A program made the translations under genes and the position numbers. The notes beneath the pieces are model-generated. The model saw only the letters and a list, made by a program, of their open reading frames with translations, was not told the origin of the DNA and did not search any database. DNA of 64,000 bases, taken from positions 1 to 64,000 of the forward strand of contig NZ_BMGR01000020.1 of the NCBI RefSeq assembly GCF_014640295.1, read 5' to 3'. This document shows, one piece after another, positions 34,037-44,295 of the stretch. Numbering within the stretch: position 1 is the stretch's first letter; every line of letters starts with the position of its first letter. Source of the stretch: Paenibacillus abyssi. Its GTDB lineage: Bacteria; Bacillota; Bacilli; Paenibacillales; Paenibacillaceae.

Positions 34037-34350
34037 TATTTAACAACCCGTACCCCTTCTGAACGGAAATACACATTCGAGCGGATTTCGATTGCTTCAA
34101 GTTTATCTAGCCTTACTTCAGAAAGGAACGGTGCTAATGATGGTTTCTTCACAAATTTAACCATAAAGGGGTTAACTCCTTCCTGTACAAAATAAAGCTT
34201 GTACCCTGTTACTTCATCTGTACGTTTACCGTCGATCCAGTTATATTGTGTTTCTACTTCGGAAGAAACACTGATGATTGGTTTCTCGTCTGAAATATAC
34301 TGCTTTGCTGTATTCTCGTTGTATGCGTTTCGCGAATTTTTTGTTTTCAT
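34036..34350 (-). CDS. Small element-encoded protein, 104 residues
   Basis: I do not recognise this protein. It begins MKTKNSRNAYNE, is predicted to be mostly beta strand after residue 25 (IISVSSEVETQYNW, GYKLYFVQEG, FMVKFVKKP, AIEIRSNVYFRSEG) and has no membrane segment. AAAGGAG lies six bases before the ATG. A longer frame to 34413 lacks such a site. It is first in the replication/mobilization operon and is coupled to the FtsK-like gene. Small proteins at this position in related elements may help Rep or DNA processing, which is not shown here. Confidence 0.65.
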   Translation of the reverse strand: MKTKNSRNAYNENTAKQYISDEKPIISVSSEVETQYNWIDGKRTDEVTGYKLYFVQEGVNPFMVKFVKKPSLAPFLSEVRLDKLEAIEIRSNVYFRSEGVRVVK

Positions 34351-34653
34351 AAAGGTCTCCTTTTGCAGCGTGACTAATGCATATTGAATAGATTTATTTA
34401 TCCCTGTACTCATGATTCCTTTGACTTTTTTATTCTCCGCTATATAGGCTACATAAAGGCTGCATTCCCTTTACCTGTGAACCGTCATTTACCTTGAAGC
34501 CAAGCTCCCTAGCACCGACTAAAAGCATTTTCTATTATGTGTTCATCACCTTGTAATTAAATTCAACATGGCCATGTCGTATCTTTATTGTAAAAGAGCC
34601 ATATTCAGATAACGAGAACCTAAACGGCAAATTGAGGGCATCATTTTCCGCGA

Positions 34654-34683
34654 TTGTCACTATACGACTTTGTATAGTAAAAT
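34654..34683 (+). promoter_or_regulatory. Promoter of the Xre gene with embedded operator
   Basis: -35 TTGTCA (34654-34659) and -10 TAAAAT (34678-34683), 18 bp apart. Between them lies ACTATACGACTTTGTATAGT (34659-34678), a perfect inverted repeat with 7-bp arms. This is the expected place and form of an Xre operator controlling its own gene. The rest of 34351-34713 must hold the leftward promoter of the rep/mobilization operon; no clear hexamers were found for it. Confidence 0.6.
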
Positions 34684-34713
34684 AATTTCATGGACTAGGA
34701 AAGGAGCGGAAAA

Positions 34714-35061
34714 ATGACCGATAAAAAAGGATCGAATATGCGAAAAAAAGATATTACACTTGGGCGCGTTAAAGAATTAAGAGAAATAAAGAATCTTACA
34801 CAACTCGAATTTGCAGAAAGTATTGATGTTTCATCCAACACCATTAGCCGCATTGAGCGTGGAGAGATGAGCCTTTCATCTGACCTAGCTTTGAAAATTG
34901 CAGATACATACGGAATTAGCCTTGATTGGCTTTTTTATCGTGGAAATGAACAGTTAAGTCCTAAGCTTCGAGCAAATTTGGAAGAAGCCTTTAAATGTAT
35001 ACAGGAAAGCACCTCAATTCCTATACGCTTAAAAATCAACAAAAAAACGCCCTCGGATTAA
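34714..35061 (+). CDS. Xre-family repressor of the element
   Basis: 115 residues with an HTH_3 domain at about 17-72 (LGRVKELREIKNLTQLEFAESIDVSSNTISRIERGEMSLSSDLALKIADTYGISLDWLF, the Cro/C1 pattern). A short C-terminal helix follows, and there is no protease domain. It is the only plus-strand gene of the island, divergent from the mobilization operon and convergent with hsdR. AAAGGAG precedes the ATG. It probably holds the element quiet through the palindrome in its own promoter. Confidence 0.88.
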   Translation: MTDKKGSNMRKKDITLGRVKELREIKNLTQLEFAESIDVSSNTISRIERGEMSLSSDLALKIADTYGISLDWLFYRGNEQLSPKLRANLEEAFKCIQESTSIPIRLKINKKTPSD

Positions 35062-35073
35062 AATCCAAAGGCG
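35041..35073 (-). terminator. Terminator of the restriction operon
   Basis: Minus strand: CGCC...GGCG with inner GGAT/ATCC, followed by seven T. It overlaps the last codons of the convergent Xre gene and lies 55 bp after the hsdR stop. Confidence 0.65.
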
Positions 35074-35127
35074 ATGTGAATATATCAATTTCTAGAATTC
35101 AAATTCTTAACCGCTATTATAGATTAA

Positions 35128-38100
35128 TCAAATCTTTCCACCTACACCCTTGAACTTATCCACAAAGGCAGAGATTTTCTGAAAAACACTCTGCTTTTTG
35201 GTTAAATACTGAGGATTGAGAGGACTCATTTTAGGAAGAACTTCATTAAGCTCTGTCCCATTTTCACTGGCATATTCTCTTCTCAATGAGGTTAACATGT
35301 ATCTTTTTGCTGCCTCTTCATTAAGTTTTTCCGCACTAATCAGTTCTTCTGCTTCACGTATTTGCTCCATCTGAGCAAAGGAGAAAAACTTATCAATAAT
35401 ACTGGCTTTATCTTGGATATTGTCTAAATCAGCTTGGTTGATAAAATCAACGACTAAGCTTTCTTTTGCACGATTTCCTACACTAGAACGAATTATGCGG
35501 CGAACTTCTTCAACCAAGGATGCTTTATCCTTCACCTTTTTGTTGTATTCGAAAATAAGTTCAAGAATGTAATCCAGATTGATCTCTTGGGATTTCAGTA
35601 GATCTACCTCAAAGACAACATCATCCCAATCAATAGCGGAATTCCCCTTTTCTTTTCCCGTTTTTTCACGACGCAGCCAATCACGAATATCATTGTATGT
35701 AGAACGATAATCTTGAACCGTCCTTTCCTCTAACACTTGAACCCCTTGCATGCTAGCTATATCTTCATCTGTTACATAGTGAGTAGACTTAAAATCTTCA
35801 ACCGCATCCGAATCCGTCAGATCTATAGTTTGCAAAGCTTTCAGACCTGAAAATTCATCATAGTTCTGTAGGATATTTTCAATCCGCAAATATTCACCGA
35901 AAAGTTTAACAAATTCTTTCTTATCCCTTTCAGTAACAATCTCATCAATATTAGAAAAACGTTCCTTTAATTCTTTTACTACGTCAACATAACCACGACG
36001 GGCTTCACCTGTTGTCACATCAGCGAACCCTTCCATATACTCTTTGTAGCTTTTTTCCAGCACTACATTTTTAGTGTTTTTATCACCAAACAGCGTAATG
36101 GCGTCTACGGTTGCTTGTTCTAAATCTCGAAAAGTAACAATGTTTCCAAAGGTTTTGGTGGAATCATAAATACGGTTAGTTCTCGAATAAGCTTGCATTA
36201 ACCCGTGATACTTAAGATTTTTATCGACAAATAAAGTATTTAATGTGGGGGCATCAAAACCCGTTAAAAACATGCCGACTACAATCAACAAATCAATTTC
36301 TTTGTCTTTTACTCGTTTCGCAAGTTCACGATAATAGTTTTGAAACTCCTTACTTTCTACGCCATAATTGGTTTTGAACATCGCATTATAATCTTTAATG
36401 GCTGCGCTTAAAAACTCTTTAGCACTGCTATCCATAGCGGTTGGTTCGAACGTTTCATCCAGAATTTCACCGATCGCCGTTTGCTCTTCATTCGCAGCAA
36501 AGGAGAAAATTGTCGCAATCTTAAGCGGTTTATCGCTTCCTTGTTGCAAATTATTCAGAGACTCATAGTAAAGTTTGGCTGCGTCAACACTGCTCACAGC
36601 AAACATAGCGTTAAATCCTCTACCACTTGCATTCAAACGGTGCGTTTTATTTTTAAAGTTATGAAGAATGTACTGAGAAATTTTTTTAATCCGTTCAGGA
36701 TGTAGCAATGCTTCTTTGTTTTCTGCAGCCGATAGCTTTTTTTCGTCCTGTTCTTGCTCAATCGTTTTAAACTGTGGGCGGACATCGTTATAATCTACTT
36801 TGAACTTTAATACCTTCTCATCTCTGATCGCATCGGTAATGACATACGAGTGTAACTCTCTGCCAAAGACAGAAGCCGTCGTTTCAGAACCTAAGGCATT
36901 TTTCGGAAAAATAGGCGTGCCTGTAAATCCAAATTGATAAAACCTCTTGAATTTTTTCTTTATGTTTTTTTGAGCTTCCCCAAATTGCGAACGATGAGCT
37001 TCATCAAATATAAATACCACTTGCTTATGATAGATAGGTAACTCGGTTTCGCCCTTCATCAGATTATTTAGTTTTTGAATCGTCGTCACAATAATTTTAT
37101 TGTCAACTTTTTCAAGATTACGCTTCAACCCTGCCGTACTCTCGGAACCATTCACACTATCAGGAGAAAATCGCTGATATTCTTTCATCGTCTGAAAGTC
37201 GAGGTCTTTTCTGTCTACAACAAAAAAGACTTTATCGATAAAATCGAGTTCAGTAGCCAAGCGAGCTGCTTTAAAACTAGTAAGCGTTTTCCCGGAACCA
37301 GTTGTATGCCAAATATACCCGCCACTTTCCGGGCTACTCCATTTTTTCGCTTGATATGTACTCTTAATCTTCCATAGTATTCTTTCTGCTGCGGCTATTT
37401 GATAAGGTCGCATCACCAGCAGGTTATCGCTTGTATCAAATACGGAATATTTTAGCAGTATATTTAATAACGTATCTTTCTGAAAAAAAGTCGCCGTGAA
37501 ATCTTTCAGATCTTTAATGAGGATATTATCCGCTTTGGCCCAATTCATCGTAAAGTCAAAACTGTTCTTATCCCGTTTCGTCGTATTGGCAAAATAGCGG
37601 CTATCTGTGCCATTAGAGATCACAAAGATTTGTACATACTTAAACAATGAGTTTTCGGAATTAAAACTCTCTTTGCTATATCGATGAACCTGATTAAAGG
37701 CTTCACGAATGGCAACCCCACGCTTTTTAAGCTCCACTTGTACTAGTGGCAAGCCATTGACTAAGATGGTCACATCATATCGATTCGCATGCGTTCCTTT
37801 TTGTTCAAATTGGGATATAACTTGTACCTTGTTACCGGCAATATTGTTTTTATCTACTAGGTAGATATTCTGAATATGTCCATCATCAAACACAAAGTCA
37901 TATATATGATTGTCATGAATTTTACGGGTTTTATCGATATGGTTGTCACTCTGTTTATCTAAATACTGCTCACAAAACCTAAGCCATTCGGCATCTGAAA
38001 ATTGCATTTTATTCAAGTCTTGGATCTGCACACGAGCATTCGCAAGCATCTGTTCAGGAGAAGTGAAGTTAGGTAGTTTTTCATAGCCTTGATTCACTAA

Positions 38101-38226
38101 ATCTTGAATCAGTTCTCGTTCTAAATTAGCTTCCGTTTGATAGCCGACTCCTTGTTCGGCTATCTTGCTATATTTATCTAGAACGATGTAGTGATTTGAT
38201 TCAGCAATGGGTATGTACTCGCTCAT
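35128..38226 (-). CDS. Type I restriction enzyme R subunit (EcoR124I-like)
   Basis: Motor and nuclease subunit, 1032 residues, almost the length of EcoR124I HsdR. The PD-(D/E)xK nuclease residues fall at D151, E165 and K167 (RYDVTILV ... VQVELKKRG), the numbering I recall for EcoR124I. The helicase core has Walker A HTTGSGKT (K313), DEAH (408-411, [12 protein letters not shown]) and further SF2 motifs ([25 protein letters not shown]). It should translocate DNA and cut it when sites are unmethylated. GGAGG precedes the ATG. It is last in the hsdM-hsdS-prrC-hsdR operon. Confidence 0.95.
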   Translation of the reverse strand: MSEYIPIAESNHYIVLDKYSKIAEQGVGYQTEANLERELIQDLVNQGYEKLPNFTSPEQMLANARVQIQDLNKMQFSDAEWLRFCEQYLDKQSDNHIDKTRKIHDNHIYDFVFDDGHIQNIYLVDKNNIAGNKVQVISQFEQKGTHANRYDVTILVNGLPLVQVELKKRGVAIREAFNQVHRYSKESFNSENSLFKYVQIFVISNGTDSRYFANTTKRDKNSFDFTMNWAKADNILIKDLKDFTATFFQKDTLLNILLKYSVFDTSDNLLVMRPYQIAAAERILWKIKSTYQAKKWSSPESGGYIWHTTGSGKTLTSFKAARLATELDFIDKVFFVVDRKDLDFQTMKEYQRFSPDSVNGSESTAGLKRNLEKVDNKIIVTTIQKLNNLMKGETELPIYHKQVVFIFDEAHRSQFGEAQKNIKKKFKRFYQFGFTGTPIFPKNALGSETTASVFGRELHSYVITDAIRDEKVLKFKVDYNDVRPQFKTIEQEQDEKKLSAAENKEALLHPERIKKISQYILHNFKNKTHRLNASGRGFNAMFAVSSVDAAKLYYESLNNLQQGSDKPLKIATIFSFAANEEQTAIGEILDETFEPTAMDSSAKEFLSAAIKDYNAMFKTNYGVESKEFQNYYRELAKRVKDKEIDLLIVVGMFLTGFDAPTLNTLFVDKNLKYHGLMQAYSRTNRIYDSTKTFGNIVTFRDLEQATVDAITLFGDKNTKNVVLEKSYKEYMEGFADVTTGEARRGYVDVVKELKERFSNIDEIVTERDKKEFVKLFGEYLRIENILQNYDEFSGLKALQTIDLTDSDAVEDFKSTHYVTDEDIASMQGVQVLEERTVQDYRSTYNDIRDWLRREKTGKEKGNSAIDWDDVVFEVDLLKSQEINLDYILELIFEYNKKVKDKASLVEEVRRIIRSSVGNRAKESLVVDFINQADLDNIQDKASIIDKFFSFAQMEQIREAEELISAEKLNEEAAKRYMLTSLRREYASENGTELNEVLPKMSPLNPQYLTKKQSVFQKISAFVDKFKGVGGKI

Positions 38227-38228
38227 CT

Positions 38229-39335
38229 TTATGCCTCCTTCCTAAAGCTATAGTTATTTATCAAATGATCGAATAATAACCTAACTGTTTGTTTTTCCTG
38301 AGGAGACGGCTCTGCTGCACTTGAATCCGCCAGAGTAGAATGACTTGTAAATTGAATAATCCGATTATAATATGCTTCTTTATTATCAGGTAATAAGTCT
38401 GACCAGTATGGAAATCCAAGAAAACTAGCTGTTTTTTCATATAGATTTCTTAAAAGAGTGAAATGATATTTTTGTACTTGATTGTTCTCAATAGCTTCCT
38501 CTATCGTATTCTTCAAATGCAAGTGGTATGAAAAACTCTTATTTGAGTCTCCTGGTTTTTCTTCTAATTCGAAAGTACCATCTTCTTTACGGCCTAGCAT
38601 GTAGCAGGTCTTTTTATTAACTTCATTATAGAGCACATTATAAAAAATAGGATTGTGAGTTGTAATAACAAACTTTAGTTCGGAATCACTTTTTTTGATC
38701 AAATGAGCCAAGTCTACAGCCAGTTGAATTAAATGGTTATCGTCTAATGAAGTTACAGGATCATCAATAAACACATATTTCAACTGATTAAGTTGATCTG
38801 TTTCTCGTTCACTTGGCTCAGCTATATTTAATACATCAATCACTTGGTTAAGCAAGCTATAAAAAACACTCCAAACAAAGCTGCTTTCCTCACCTTTGGA
38901 AACCTTAATGTTTGGAGAAGGTTCTTCATTTCCTCGTTCATAAGAAAATGTAACTTCCGAAAAATCCGAATTAAATTTAGGTGTTAATGTACGATCAGTA
39001 TAATTCTGAAAATGACTAATAACATTTTGATCTTGTCCCTGTTCATTAAGCACCCATTCAGTAAAAGAATTGGGATGAATTTTAAGTTTTAAATCAATAT
39101 CATTTGCTAGATCATTGTCCCAATAGAACAAATCTTCCGTAAAAGCGTTATAGTAAATGATTTTTTTGCTGGCTAGCCCCGTTTCGTCCGTCTCTGTATC
39201 GTTTTTAGGTGCAACCAGCAATCTAAATTCTTTTGATAGTCTGGTTTTTCCATTTCCATTAAAGCCATAAATTAATTGAACTTTTTTATCGCTCTCTTTT
39301 AATTGTTGTGCAATTTCAATTAAACTCTTCCCCAT
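38229..39335 (-). CDS. PrrC-like anticodon nuclease
   Basis: Predicted tRNA-cleaving suicide effector, 368 residues (E. coli PrrC has 396). The N-terminal ABC-type ATPase has Walker A GFNGNGKT (24-31), a signature-like SKGEESS (146-152), Walker B YVFIDDP (187-193) and switch His H227. The C-terminal part has R296 and E300 in LLRNLYEKT and H332 in IIQFTSHST. These keep the +4 and +36 spacing of the PrrC triad Arg320, Glu324, His356, and R325-x6-H332 is a HEPN-type motif. It lies between hsdS and hsdR as prrC does. By analogy it stays silent while bound to the restriction complex and is released when a phage disables that complex. Confidence 0.82.
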   Translation of the reverse strand: MGKSLIEIAQQLKESDKKVQLIYGFNGNGKTRLSKEFRLLVAPKNDTETDETGLASKKIIYYNAFTEDLFYWDNDLANDIDLKLKIHPNSFTEWVLNEQGQDQNVISHFQNYTDRTLTPKFNSDFSEVTFSYERGNEEPSPNIKVSKGEESSFVWSVFYSLLNQVIDVLNIAEPSERETDQLNQLKYVFIDDPVTSLDDNHLIQLAVDLAHLIKKSDSELKFVITTHNPIFYNVLYNEVNKKTCYMLGRKEDGTFELEEKPGDSNKSFSYHLHLKNTIEEAIENNQVQKYHFTLLRNLYEKTASFLGFPYWSDLLPDNKEAYYNRIIQFTSHSTLADSSAAEPSPQEKQTVRLLFDHLINNYSFRKEA

Positions 39336-39336
39336 A

Positions 39337-40530
39337 CTATGCTTCTACCTCACTTTTCGGAAATGAAAGTAGCATATTACGATAATATTCGTATTGCTTT
39401 TTACGCAATTCTATTTCACGAGGTAAGCCCTCGGTAATAGAAGATGTCAAGGCATCGAATTTGTCTAAAATAGATACTATACGCTTTTTTTGTATAGGTA
39501 AAGGATTAGGAACCATTATGCTATTCAAATTCTTCTGATTTAGTTTAGGTTGAGCTGCCCCCGATATATAGGGGGTTAAATCTATATAATTTAAATAAAA
39601 CTCAACAAATCTACGATCTTCATAAGTCTTAAACTTAAGTACATGAGCATGATTGTTAACCCATATTTTCCCACTAGCACTAAATGCAATTGGTGTATTT
39701 CTGGCAACCAAGTTTGCCCCATCTTCCGAAATAAGCAAAAAATCCCCTTCAAAAATATAATCTTTTACATAATCAACAATACCGGATGCTCCATAATATG
39801 GGATATCACCAAACTCTCTTACGCCACTAGTAACCGGTTTACGCATTGAGTCAAGATTCTCAGCAAGCTCCCCCAACGGTTTCCAGTCAATCTCACCCTC
39901 TTCAAAAGTCAACAACCTATCACGATAGTATTCATACTGTTTTTGACGAGCTGTTAGCTCTGCTGTTAGCTCTGCTGTTAGCTCTGCTGTAAGCTCTGTG
40001 AAGGCGTCCAAAATACGGACGATTTCTTTCTGTACTTCAAGGGGCGGAATGGGGAGTTTGAATTTTTCTAACTTATCTCCATGTACTCGAATAACCTTAG
40101 TTCCAGTTCTATTTTGCTTTTTATATTCAAAAAACATAGGGGTTTGCAGATAATAAGCTAAATACTTTGGATTTTGATTATGCTTAAAAATGTAAGTCTC
40201 TCCGCTGACACAGACCTCAGCCTCACCCAGCCAAACTAGAGGCTTACAAACATCTTCAATATTTTCGCTTGTAGTTGCAATTATTAAATCGCCTTTCTGA
40301 GCTTTTCTCAACTTTGTTGCCAGTGTTTGTGAAACAAAAGATTTTGTTTCATATGCAAAATTTCCGTAGAAAGTATAAATTTGACCATAGTGGATACAAC
40401 CCACACCGCTTTCTGTGAAATCACTTTTTTGCAGTCCACTACCTCGAACAAACTCCCCTATTTGCCCTAATGATTTCCATTCAACTTCAACCCCCTCTAG
40501 GAGTTTCTCGATATAATTCGGATTAATCAA
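39337..40530 (-). CDS. Type I restriction specificity subunit with TAEL repeat
   Basis: 397 residues with two target-recognition domains, each followed by a conserved helix ([14 protein letters not shown] about 190-205, and [14 protein letters not shown] at the end). The central spacer contains [12 protein letters not shown], the four-residue repeat known from EcoR124I/EcoR124II, whose copy number sets the gap in the recognised bipartite sequence. It starts at a TTG overlapping the hsdM stop (4 bp) and ends one base before the nuclease gene. The recognition sequence cannot be predicted. Confidence 0.93.
   Translation of the reverse strand: MINPNYIEKLLEGVEVEWKSLGQIGEFVRGSGLQKSDFTESGVGCIHYGQIYTFYGNFAYETKSFVSQTLATKLRKAQKGDLIIATTSENIEDVCKPLVWLGEAEVCVSGETYIFKHNQNPKYLAYYLQTPMFFEYKKQNRTGTKVIRVHGDKLEKFKLPIPPLEVQKEIVRILDAFTELTAELTAELTAELTARQKQYEYYRDRLLTFEEGEIDWKPLGELAENLDSMRKPVTSGVREFGDIPYYGASGIVDYVKDYIFEGDFLLISEDGANLVARNTPIAFSASGKIWVNNHAHVLKFKTYEDRRFVEFYLNYIDLTPYISGAAQPKLNQKNLNSIMVPNPLPIQKKRIVSILDKFDALTSSITEGLPREIELRKKQYEYYRNMLLSFPKSEVEA
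39955..39990. repeat. Three perfect 12-bp repeats in hsdS
   Basis: The unit (ACAGCAGAGCTA on the coding strand, TAGCTCTGCTGT on plus) occurs three times without change, with a partial unit on either side. Each copy adds TAEL in frame. Gain or loss of a copy keeps the frame and would shift the distance between the two target-recognition domains. Confidence 0.95.
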
Positions 40531-42074
40531 GATTCAATCACCTCAATAATGTCATCAATTTCGGCACGAAGTTGGTCTATCTTTGCTACAGTTGTTTTTA
40601 TTTCTGCATTCAGCTCATTTATATCAATCACTTCACTTGTGTCTTTCGCTACCACATATGCGCTTACAGATAGGTTGTAATCTTTTTGAACGATTTCATC
40701 ATAATCAGCAGATGTCGCAACATAATCAACATTTTCTTTCCTATCAAAAATCCCCATAATTTTCTCAATGTGTTCATCTGTAAGTATGTTATTATTGGTC
40801 GCTTTCTTATAGAAATCTACTCCACTTGCATCAATAAATTGAGTTTTATTATCGGTTTTATGTTTAGAGAGAACCAAGATATTAACCGCTATTGAAGTTC
40901 CATAAAAAAGGTTAGGTGCTAATGAAATAACAGTTTCAACAAAGTTATTATCAATCAGATATTTTCTGATTTTCTGCTCTGCACCACCACGGTAAAAGAT
41001 ACCAGGGAAGCAAACGATAGCAGCACGACCTTTGCTTGAAAGGTAACTAAGCGAATGAAGTACAAAGGCAAAATCAGCTTTGGACTTTGGCGCTAATACG
41101 CCTGCAGGGGCAAATCTTTCATCATTAATAAGCGTTGGGTCATCACTACCAATCCAATTTACGGAATAAGGTGGATTCGATACAATCGCATCAAAAGGTT
41201 TTTCATCACCAAATTGAGGGTCTAATAGTGTATTTCCTAAAGCAATATTAAACTTATCGTAGTTTATGTTGTGTAAGAACATATTCATACGAGCAAGGTT
41301 ATAAGTTGTATGGTTAATCTCCTGTCCATAAAACCCATCTTCGATAATATGAGCATCAAACTGTTTTTTTGCTTGTAATAAAAGTGATCCCGAACCGGCT
41401 GCAGGGTCATAAATTTTATTGATTGTTGTTTGCTTGTGTATTGCTAATTGAGCTATAAGTTTTGATACATGCTGAGGTGTGAAGAATTCTCCTCCAGATT
41501 TCCCTGCATTGGCAGCATAATTAGAGATTAAAAACTCATAGGCATCACCAAAAAGGTCAATTTGATTATCTTCAAATTTACCAAAATTAAGCCCTGCAAC
41601 ACCTTTAATGACAGCAGCTAAACGACTGTTTTTGTCTTTCACAGTATTCCCCAGTCTATTACTTGTGGTGTCGAAATCAGCGAATAATCCTTTAATATCT
41701 AGTTCAGATGGATAACCATTTGCTGAACTTTCAATGGCAGCAAATATAGCAGCTAGATCTGTATTCAAACTTTCATTTGTGTTGGCGGTTTTCACAATAT
41801 TAGAAAACAGCTGACTCGGATATATGAAATAACCTTTTGTTTTAATGGCATCCTCTTTGATTTCTTTCGATATAATATCATCAGGAAGGTCTGCATACTT
41901 GATACTTTCGTCTCCAGCTTCAATATAGCTAGAAAAGTTCTCGCTAATGAAACGATAAAAAAGCGTTCCTAAAACATATTGTTTAAAATCCCATCCATCT
42001 ACTGAGCCACGGACATCATTGGCTATTTTCCAGATTTGAGATTGTAATTCGGCACGTTGTGCTGCACTTGTCAT
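40527..42074 (-). CDS. Type I restriction methyltransferase M subunit
   Basis: N6-adenine methyltransferase of 515 residues. An N-terminal HsdM helical domain ([34 protein letters not shown]) precedes the SAM-binding motif [11 protein letters not shown] (223-233) and the catalytic NPPY (300-303). With HsdS it marks host DNA, and with HsdR it forms the restriction complex. Strong GGAGG seven bases before the ATG. It is the first gene of the operon. The 400-bp gap upstream (42075-42476) holds a terminator and the arm-like sites, but no clear promoter was identified. Confidence 0.95.
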   Translation of the reverse strand: MTSAAQRAELQSQIWKIANDVRGSVDGWDFKQYVLGTLFYRFISENFSSYIEAGDESIKYADLPDDIISKEIKEDAIKTKGYFIYPSQLFSNIVKTANTNESLNTDLAAIFAAIESSANGYPSELDIKGLFADFDTTSNRLGNTVKDKNSRLAAVIKGVAGLNFGKFEDNQIDLFGDAYEFLISNYAANAGKSGGEFFTPQHVSKLIAQLAIHKQTTINKIYDPAAGSGSLLLQAKKQFDAHIIEDGFYGQEINHTTYNLARMNMFLHNINYDKFNIALGNTLLDPQFGDEKPFDAIVSNPPYSVNWIGSDDPTLINDERFAPAGVLAPKSKADFAFVLHSLSYLSSKGRAAIVCFPGIFYRGGAEQKIRKYLIDNNFVETVISLAPNLFYGTSIAVNILVLSKHKTDNKTQFIDASGVDFYKKATNNNILTDEHIEKIMGIFDRKENVDYVATSADYDEIVQKDYNLSVSAYVVAKDTSEVIDINELNAEIKTTVAKIDQLRAEIDDIIEVIES

Positions 42075-42330
42075 TTGTATACCTCCAAATTTTCCCTCTT
42101 ACTTATATTGTCTATAGAAGCACTTCTTAAAGGCTTTATAGCCCCTTACCTATTCCAACATACTTATTCCTCACTCTAGCCGGAAATCCTTTTATTCGAC
42201 AGTCACTTACCACATAATACACCATGCCATCGTGATGAAGCTAATCGATCAGAAATGTCCTAAAGGAAATCCCTAGGCATCTTCATTATGTTTCGCGCAT
42301 TCCACGCACTCAACCGGCTAAAGCCTAAAT

Positions 42331-42367
42331 AAAAACTCCCACCGACAATGATTCGGCGAGAGTTTTT
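42331..42367. terminator. Bidirectional terminator at the guaA end of the island
   Basis: AAAAACTC and GAGTTTTT flank an inner CCGA/TCGG stem, giving a U-tract in both directions. It stands 110 bp downstream of the guaA stop and before hsdM, so it probably ends the guaA transcript in place of the displaced original terminator. Confidence 0.75.
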
Positions 42368-42386
42368 GGCGACAATCTTGGAGACA
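42366..42386. repeat. Paired 9-bp arm-like sites, guaA end
   Basis: TTGGCGACA (42366-42374) and TTGGAGACA (42378-42386). They are the same two 9-mers as at 30191-30211 in reversed order with the same spacing. A further shared 9-mer, TAAGGTGTC, occurs at 30173-30181 and 42462-42470. Confidence 0.6.
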
Positions 42387-42475
42387 ATTCAAGTGAATTC
42401 GGGTTTCAGTAAGTCTTATGAGTTTTACTTAAACAGCGTAAAATCAACGTTCTGGGATGAGTAAGGTGTCACTAA

Positions 42476-42491
42476 CTTATTCCCACTCGAT
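42476..42491. other. Attachment site within guaA
   Basis: CTTATTCCCACTCGAT. Its complement holds the last four codons of guaA (IEWE) and the stop. It is identical to 30116-30131. guaA stays intact because the element brings no change to this end. Confidence 0.88.
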
Positions 42492-44015
42492 TGTTGCCGG
42501 CGGCTTCGACGTTACGTCGTAGACGATACGGTTGACGTTGTCGACTTCGTTGACGATGCGGGTCGAGATTTTCTCCAGCACGTCCCACGGAATACGCGCC
42601 CAGTCGGCGGTCATGCCGTCAATGGAGGTTACTGCGCGAATGCCGACGGTGTAGGAGTAGGTGCGCGCATCGCCCATAACACCAACGCTCTTCATGTCCG
42701 GCAAAGCGGTAAAGTACTGCCAGATCTCACGGTCGAGTCCGGCCTTGGCAATCTCGTCGCGCAGAATCGCATCGGATTCACGGACAATTTCCAGCTTATC
42801 TTCCGTGACCTCGCCCAATACACGGATCGCAAGACCCGGTCCAGGGAATGGCTGGCGCCATACGATCTCTTCAGGCAATCCGCACTCCTCGCCGACCTTG
42901 CGCACTTCGTCTTTAAATAATGCCTTGAGCGGTTCAACCAGTTTGAACTTCATGTCCTCAGGCAATCCACCGACATTATGATGCGATTTGATCGTTTGCG
43001 CGGTAGCTGTGCCGCTCTCTACGATATCCGTATATAACGTGCCTTGCGCAAGGAATTCAAAATCATCGAATTGGGATGACTCTTCTTCAAATACGCGGAT
43101 AAATTCATTACCGATATTTTTCCGTTTCACCTCAGGATCGGAAATGCCTCTAAGCTTGTCCATAAACCGCTCGCGCGCATCGATTTTGACCACTTTCATA
43201 TCGAATTTGCCGACGAACGTCTCCATGACGCCTTCCGCTTCACCTTTGCGGAGCAGGCCATGGTCAATAAACATGCAGGTCAATTGGTCGCCGATCGCTT
43301 TGTGCAGCAGAATCGCTACTACGGAAGAATCAACGCCGCCGGACAATGCGCACAATACCTTGCGGTCGCCCACTTGCTCGCGGATATCGCGAATTGTATC
43401 CTCGATGAAAGTTTCCATGCTCCAGTTGCCTTCGCATCCGCAAATGTCATACAGGAAATTGCGGATCATTTCGTTGCCGTATACAGAGTGGCGAACTTCC
43501 GGATGGAACTGTACCGCGTAGAATTTCTTCTCCGGATGGCTCATCGCCGCAATCGGCGCATGCTCCGTGCCCGCATCCACTTGGAAGCCGGCAGGCGGCT
43601 CAACTACCAGATCGCTGTGGCTCATCCACACCGTTTGGCGTTTGTCCAGTCCTTTGACAAGGTGGCAGGCGTCTTGGAAATCGACCTCTGCTTTGCCGTA
43701 CTCGCGTTTTCCTGCACGCTGCACCTTGCCTTGCAATTGATGCGACATCATCTGCATGCCGTAGCAAATCCCGAAGATCGGGATACCCAGATCATATACC
43801 GCAGGGTCAACCAATGGCGAATTTTCAGCGTATACGCTGGCCGGTCCGCCGGAGAATACGATTCCTTTTGGATTCAATTCGCGAATTTTGTCTACTGTCG
43901 TGTTATACGGCAGCAGCTCGCTGTATACTCCCAAGTCACGGATACGTCTGGCAATAAGCTGGTTGTATTGGCCGCCAAAGTCCAAGACAACAATAATTTC
44001 ATTCGATTTATTCAT
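42477..44015 (-). CDS. GMP synthase (glutamine-hydrolysing)
   Basis: 512-residue amidotransferase that converts XMP to GMP. The glutaminase domain has nucleophile C84 in GICYGMQMM and its His in AVQFHPEV. The ATP-pyrophosphatase domain has the P-loop LSGGVDSSV. The dimerisation domain ends in KPPATIEWE. Full length with a good promoter 30 bp upstream. Its 3' end is the integration site of the 12-kb element. In the ancestor the purine permease with its guanine riboswitch followed directly. Confidence 0.98.
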   Translation of the reverse strand: MNKSNEIIVVLDFGGQYNQLIARRIRDLGVYSELLPYNTTVDKIRELNPKGIVFSGGPASVYAENSPLVDPAVYDLGIPIFGICYGMQMMSHQLQGKVQRAGKREYGKAEVDFQDACHLVKGLDKRQTVWMSHSDLVVEPPAGFQVDAGTEHAPIAAMSHPEKKFYAVQFHPEVRHSVYGNEMIRNFLYDICGCEGNWSMETFIEDTIRDIREQVGDRKVLCALSGGVDSSVVAILLHKAIGDQLTCMFIDHGLLRKGEAEGVMETFVGKFDMKVVKIDARERFMDKLRGISDPEVKRKNIGNEFIRVFEEESSQFDDFEFLAQGTLYTDIVESGTATAQTIKSHHNVGGLPEDMKFKLVEPLKALFKDEVRKVGEECGLPEEIVWRQPFPGPGLAIRVLGEVTEDKLEIVRESDAILRDEIAKAGLDREIWQYFTALPDMKSVGVMGDARTYSYTVGIRAVTSIDGMTADWARIPWDVLEKISTRIVNEVDNVNRIVYDVTSKPPATIEWE

Positions 44016-44044
44016 TTCCGAGCCTCCCTCGATTCATAAAGAAT

Positions 44045-44074
44045 ATTATATCCAACCGGATTTACGGCAGTCAA
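44045..44074 (-). promoter_or_regulatory. Sigma-A-type promoter of guaA
   Basis: Minus-strand -35 TTGACT (44069-44074), 18-bp spacer and consensus -10 TATAAT (44045-44050), 30 bp before the start codon. There is no room for a riboswitch in the short leader. Confidence 0.8.
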
Positions 44075-44295
44075 GAAGAAACGGCTATCGCCGTTTTTGG
44101 CGGCTTATGTCGTTTCGTGAACCGAGGATGATGCGGTCAGATTTAATCGGTTGGAACTCACTATTTGCTCTATGGGAGATGCTGCGGCGGGAGCGTTCAT
44201 GTAAGATGGATCGCTTGCCGCAAAATTTACGGGGCGATCCTTGGCTGTGTACGAGATGATGCGTGTCAAGCGATGCGGTCTATTCTGTCAAATCA

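Larger units (their letters stand above)
30116..42475. mobile_element. 12.36-kb integrative (mobilizable) element in guaA
   Basis: Bounded by a 16-bp direct repeat of the guaA 3' end. Starting from the repeat at 30116 it contains, on the minus strand, a tyrosine integrase, a DUF3173 Xis-like protein, a rolling-circle Rep, a double-strand origin, a broken membrane protein gene, a TcpA/FtsK-like ATPase and a small protein. A plus-strand Xre repressor follows, then hsdR, a PrrC-like anticodon nuclease, hsdS and hsdM. The element is visibly more A+T-rich than the flanks. No relaxase other than Rep and no conjugation secretion genes were seen. It fits the IME class in which a replication-type HUH protein and a TcpA-like ATPase serve mobilization. 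Confidence 0.88.

Noticed and set aside
39955-39990. Short tandem repeats considered as a CRISPR or VNTR locus
   Set aside because: The 12-bp units are contiguous, in frame and encode TAEL in hsdS. There are no spacers.
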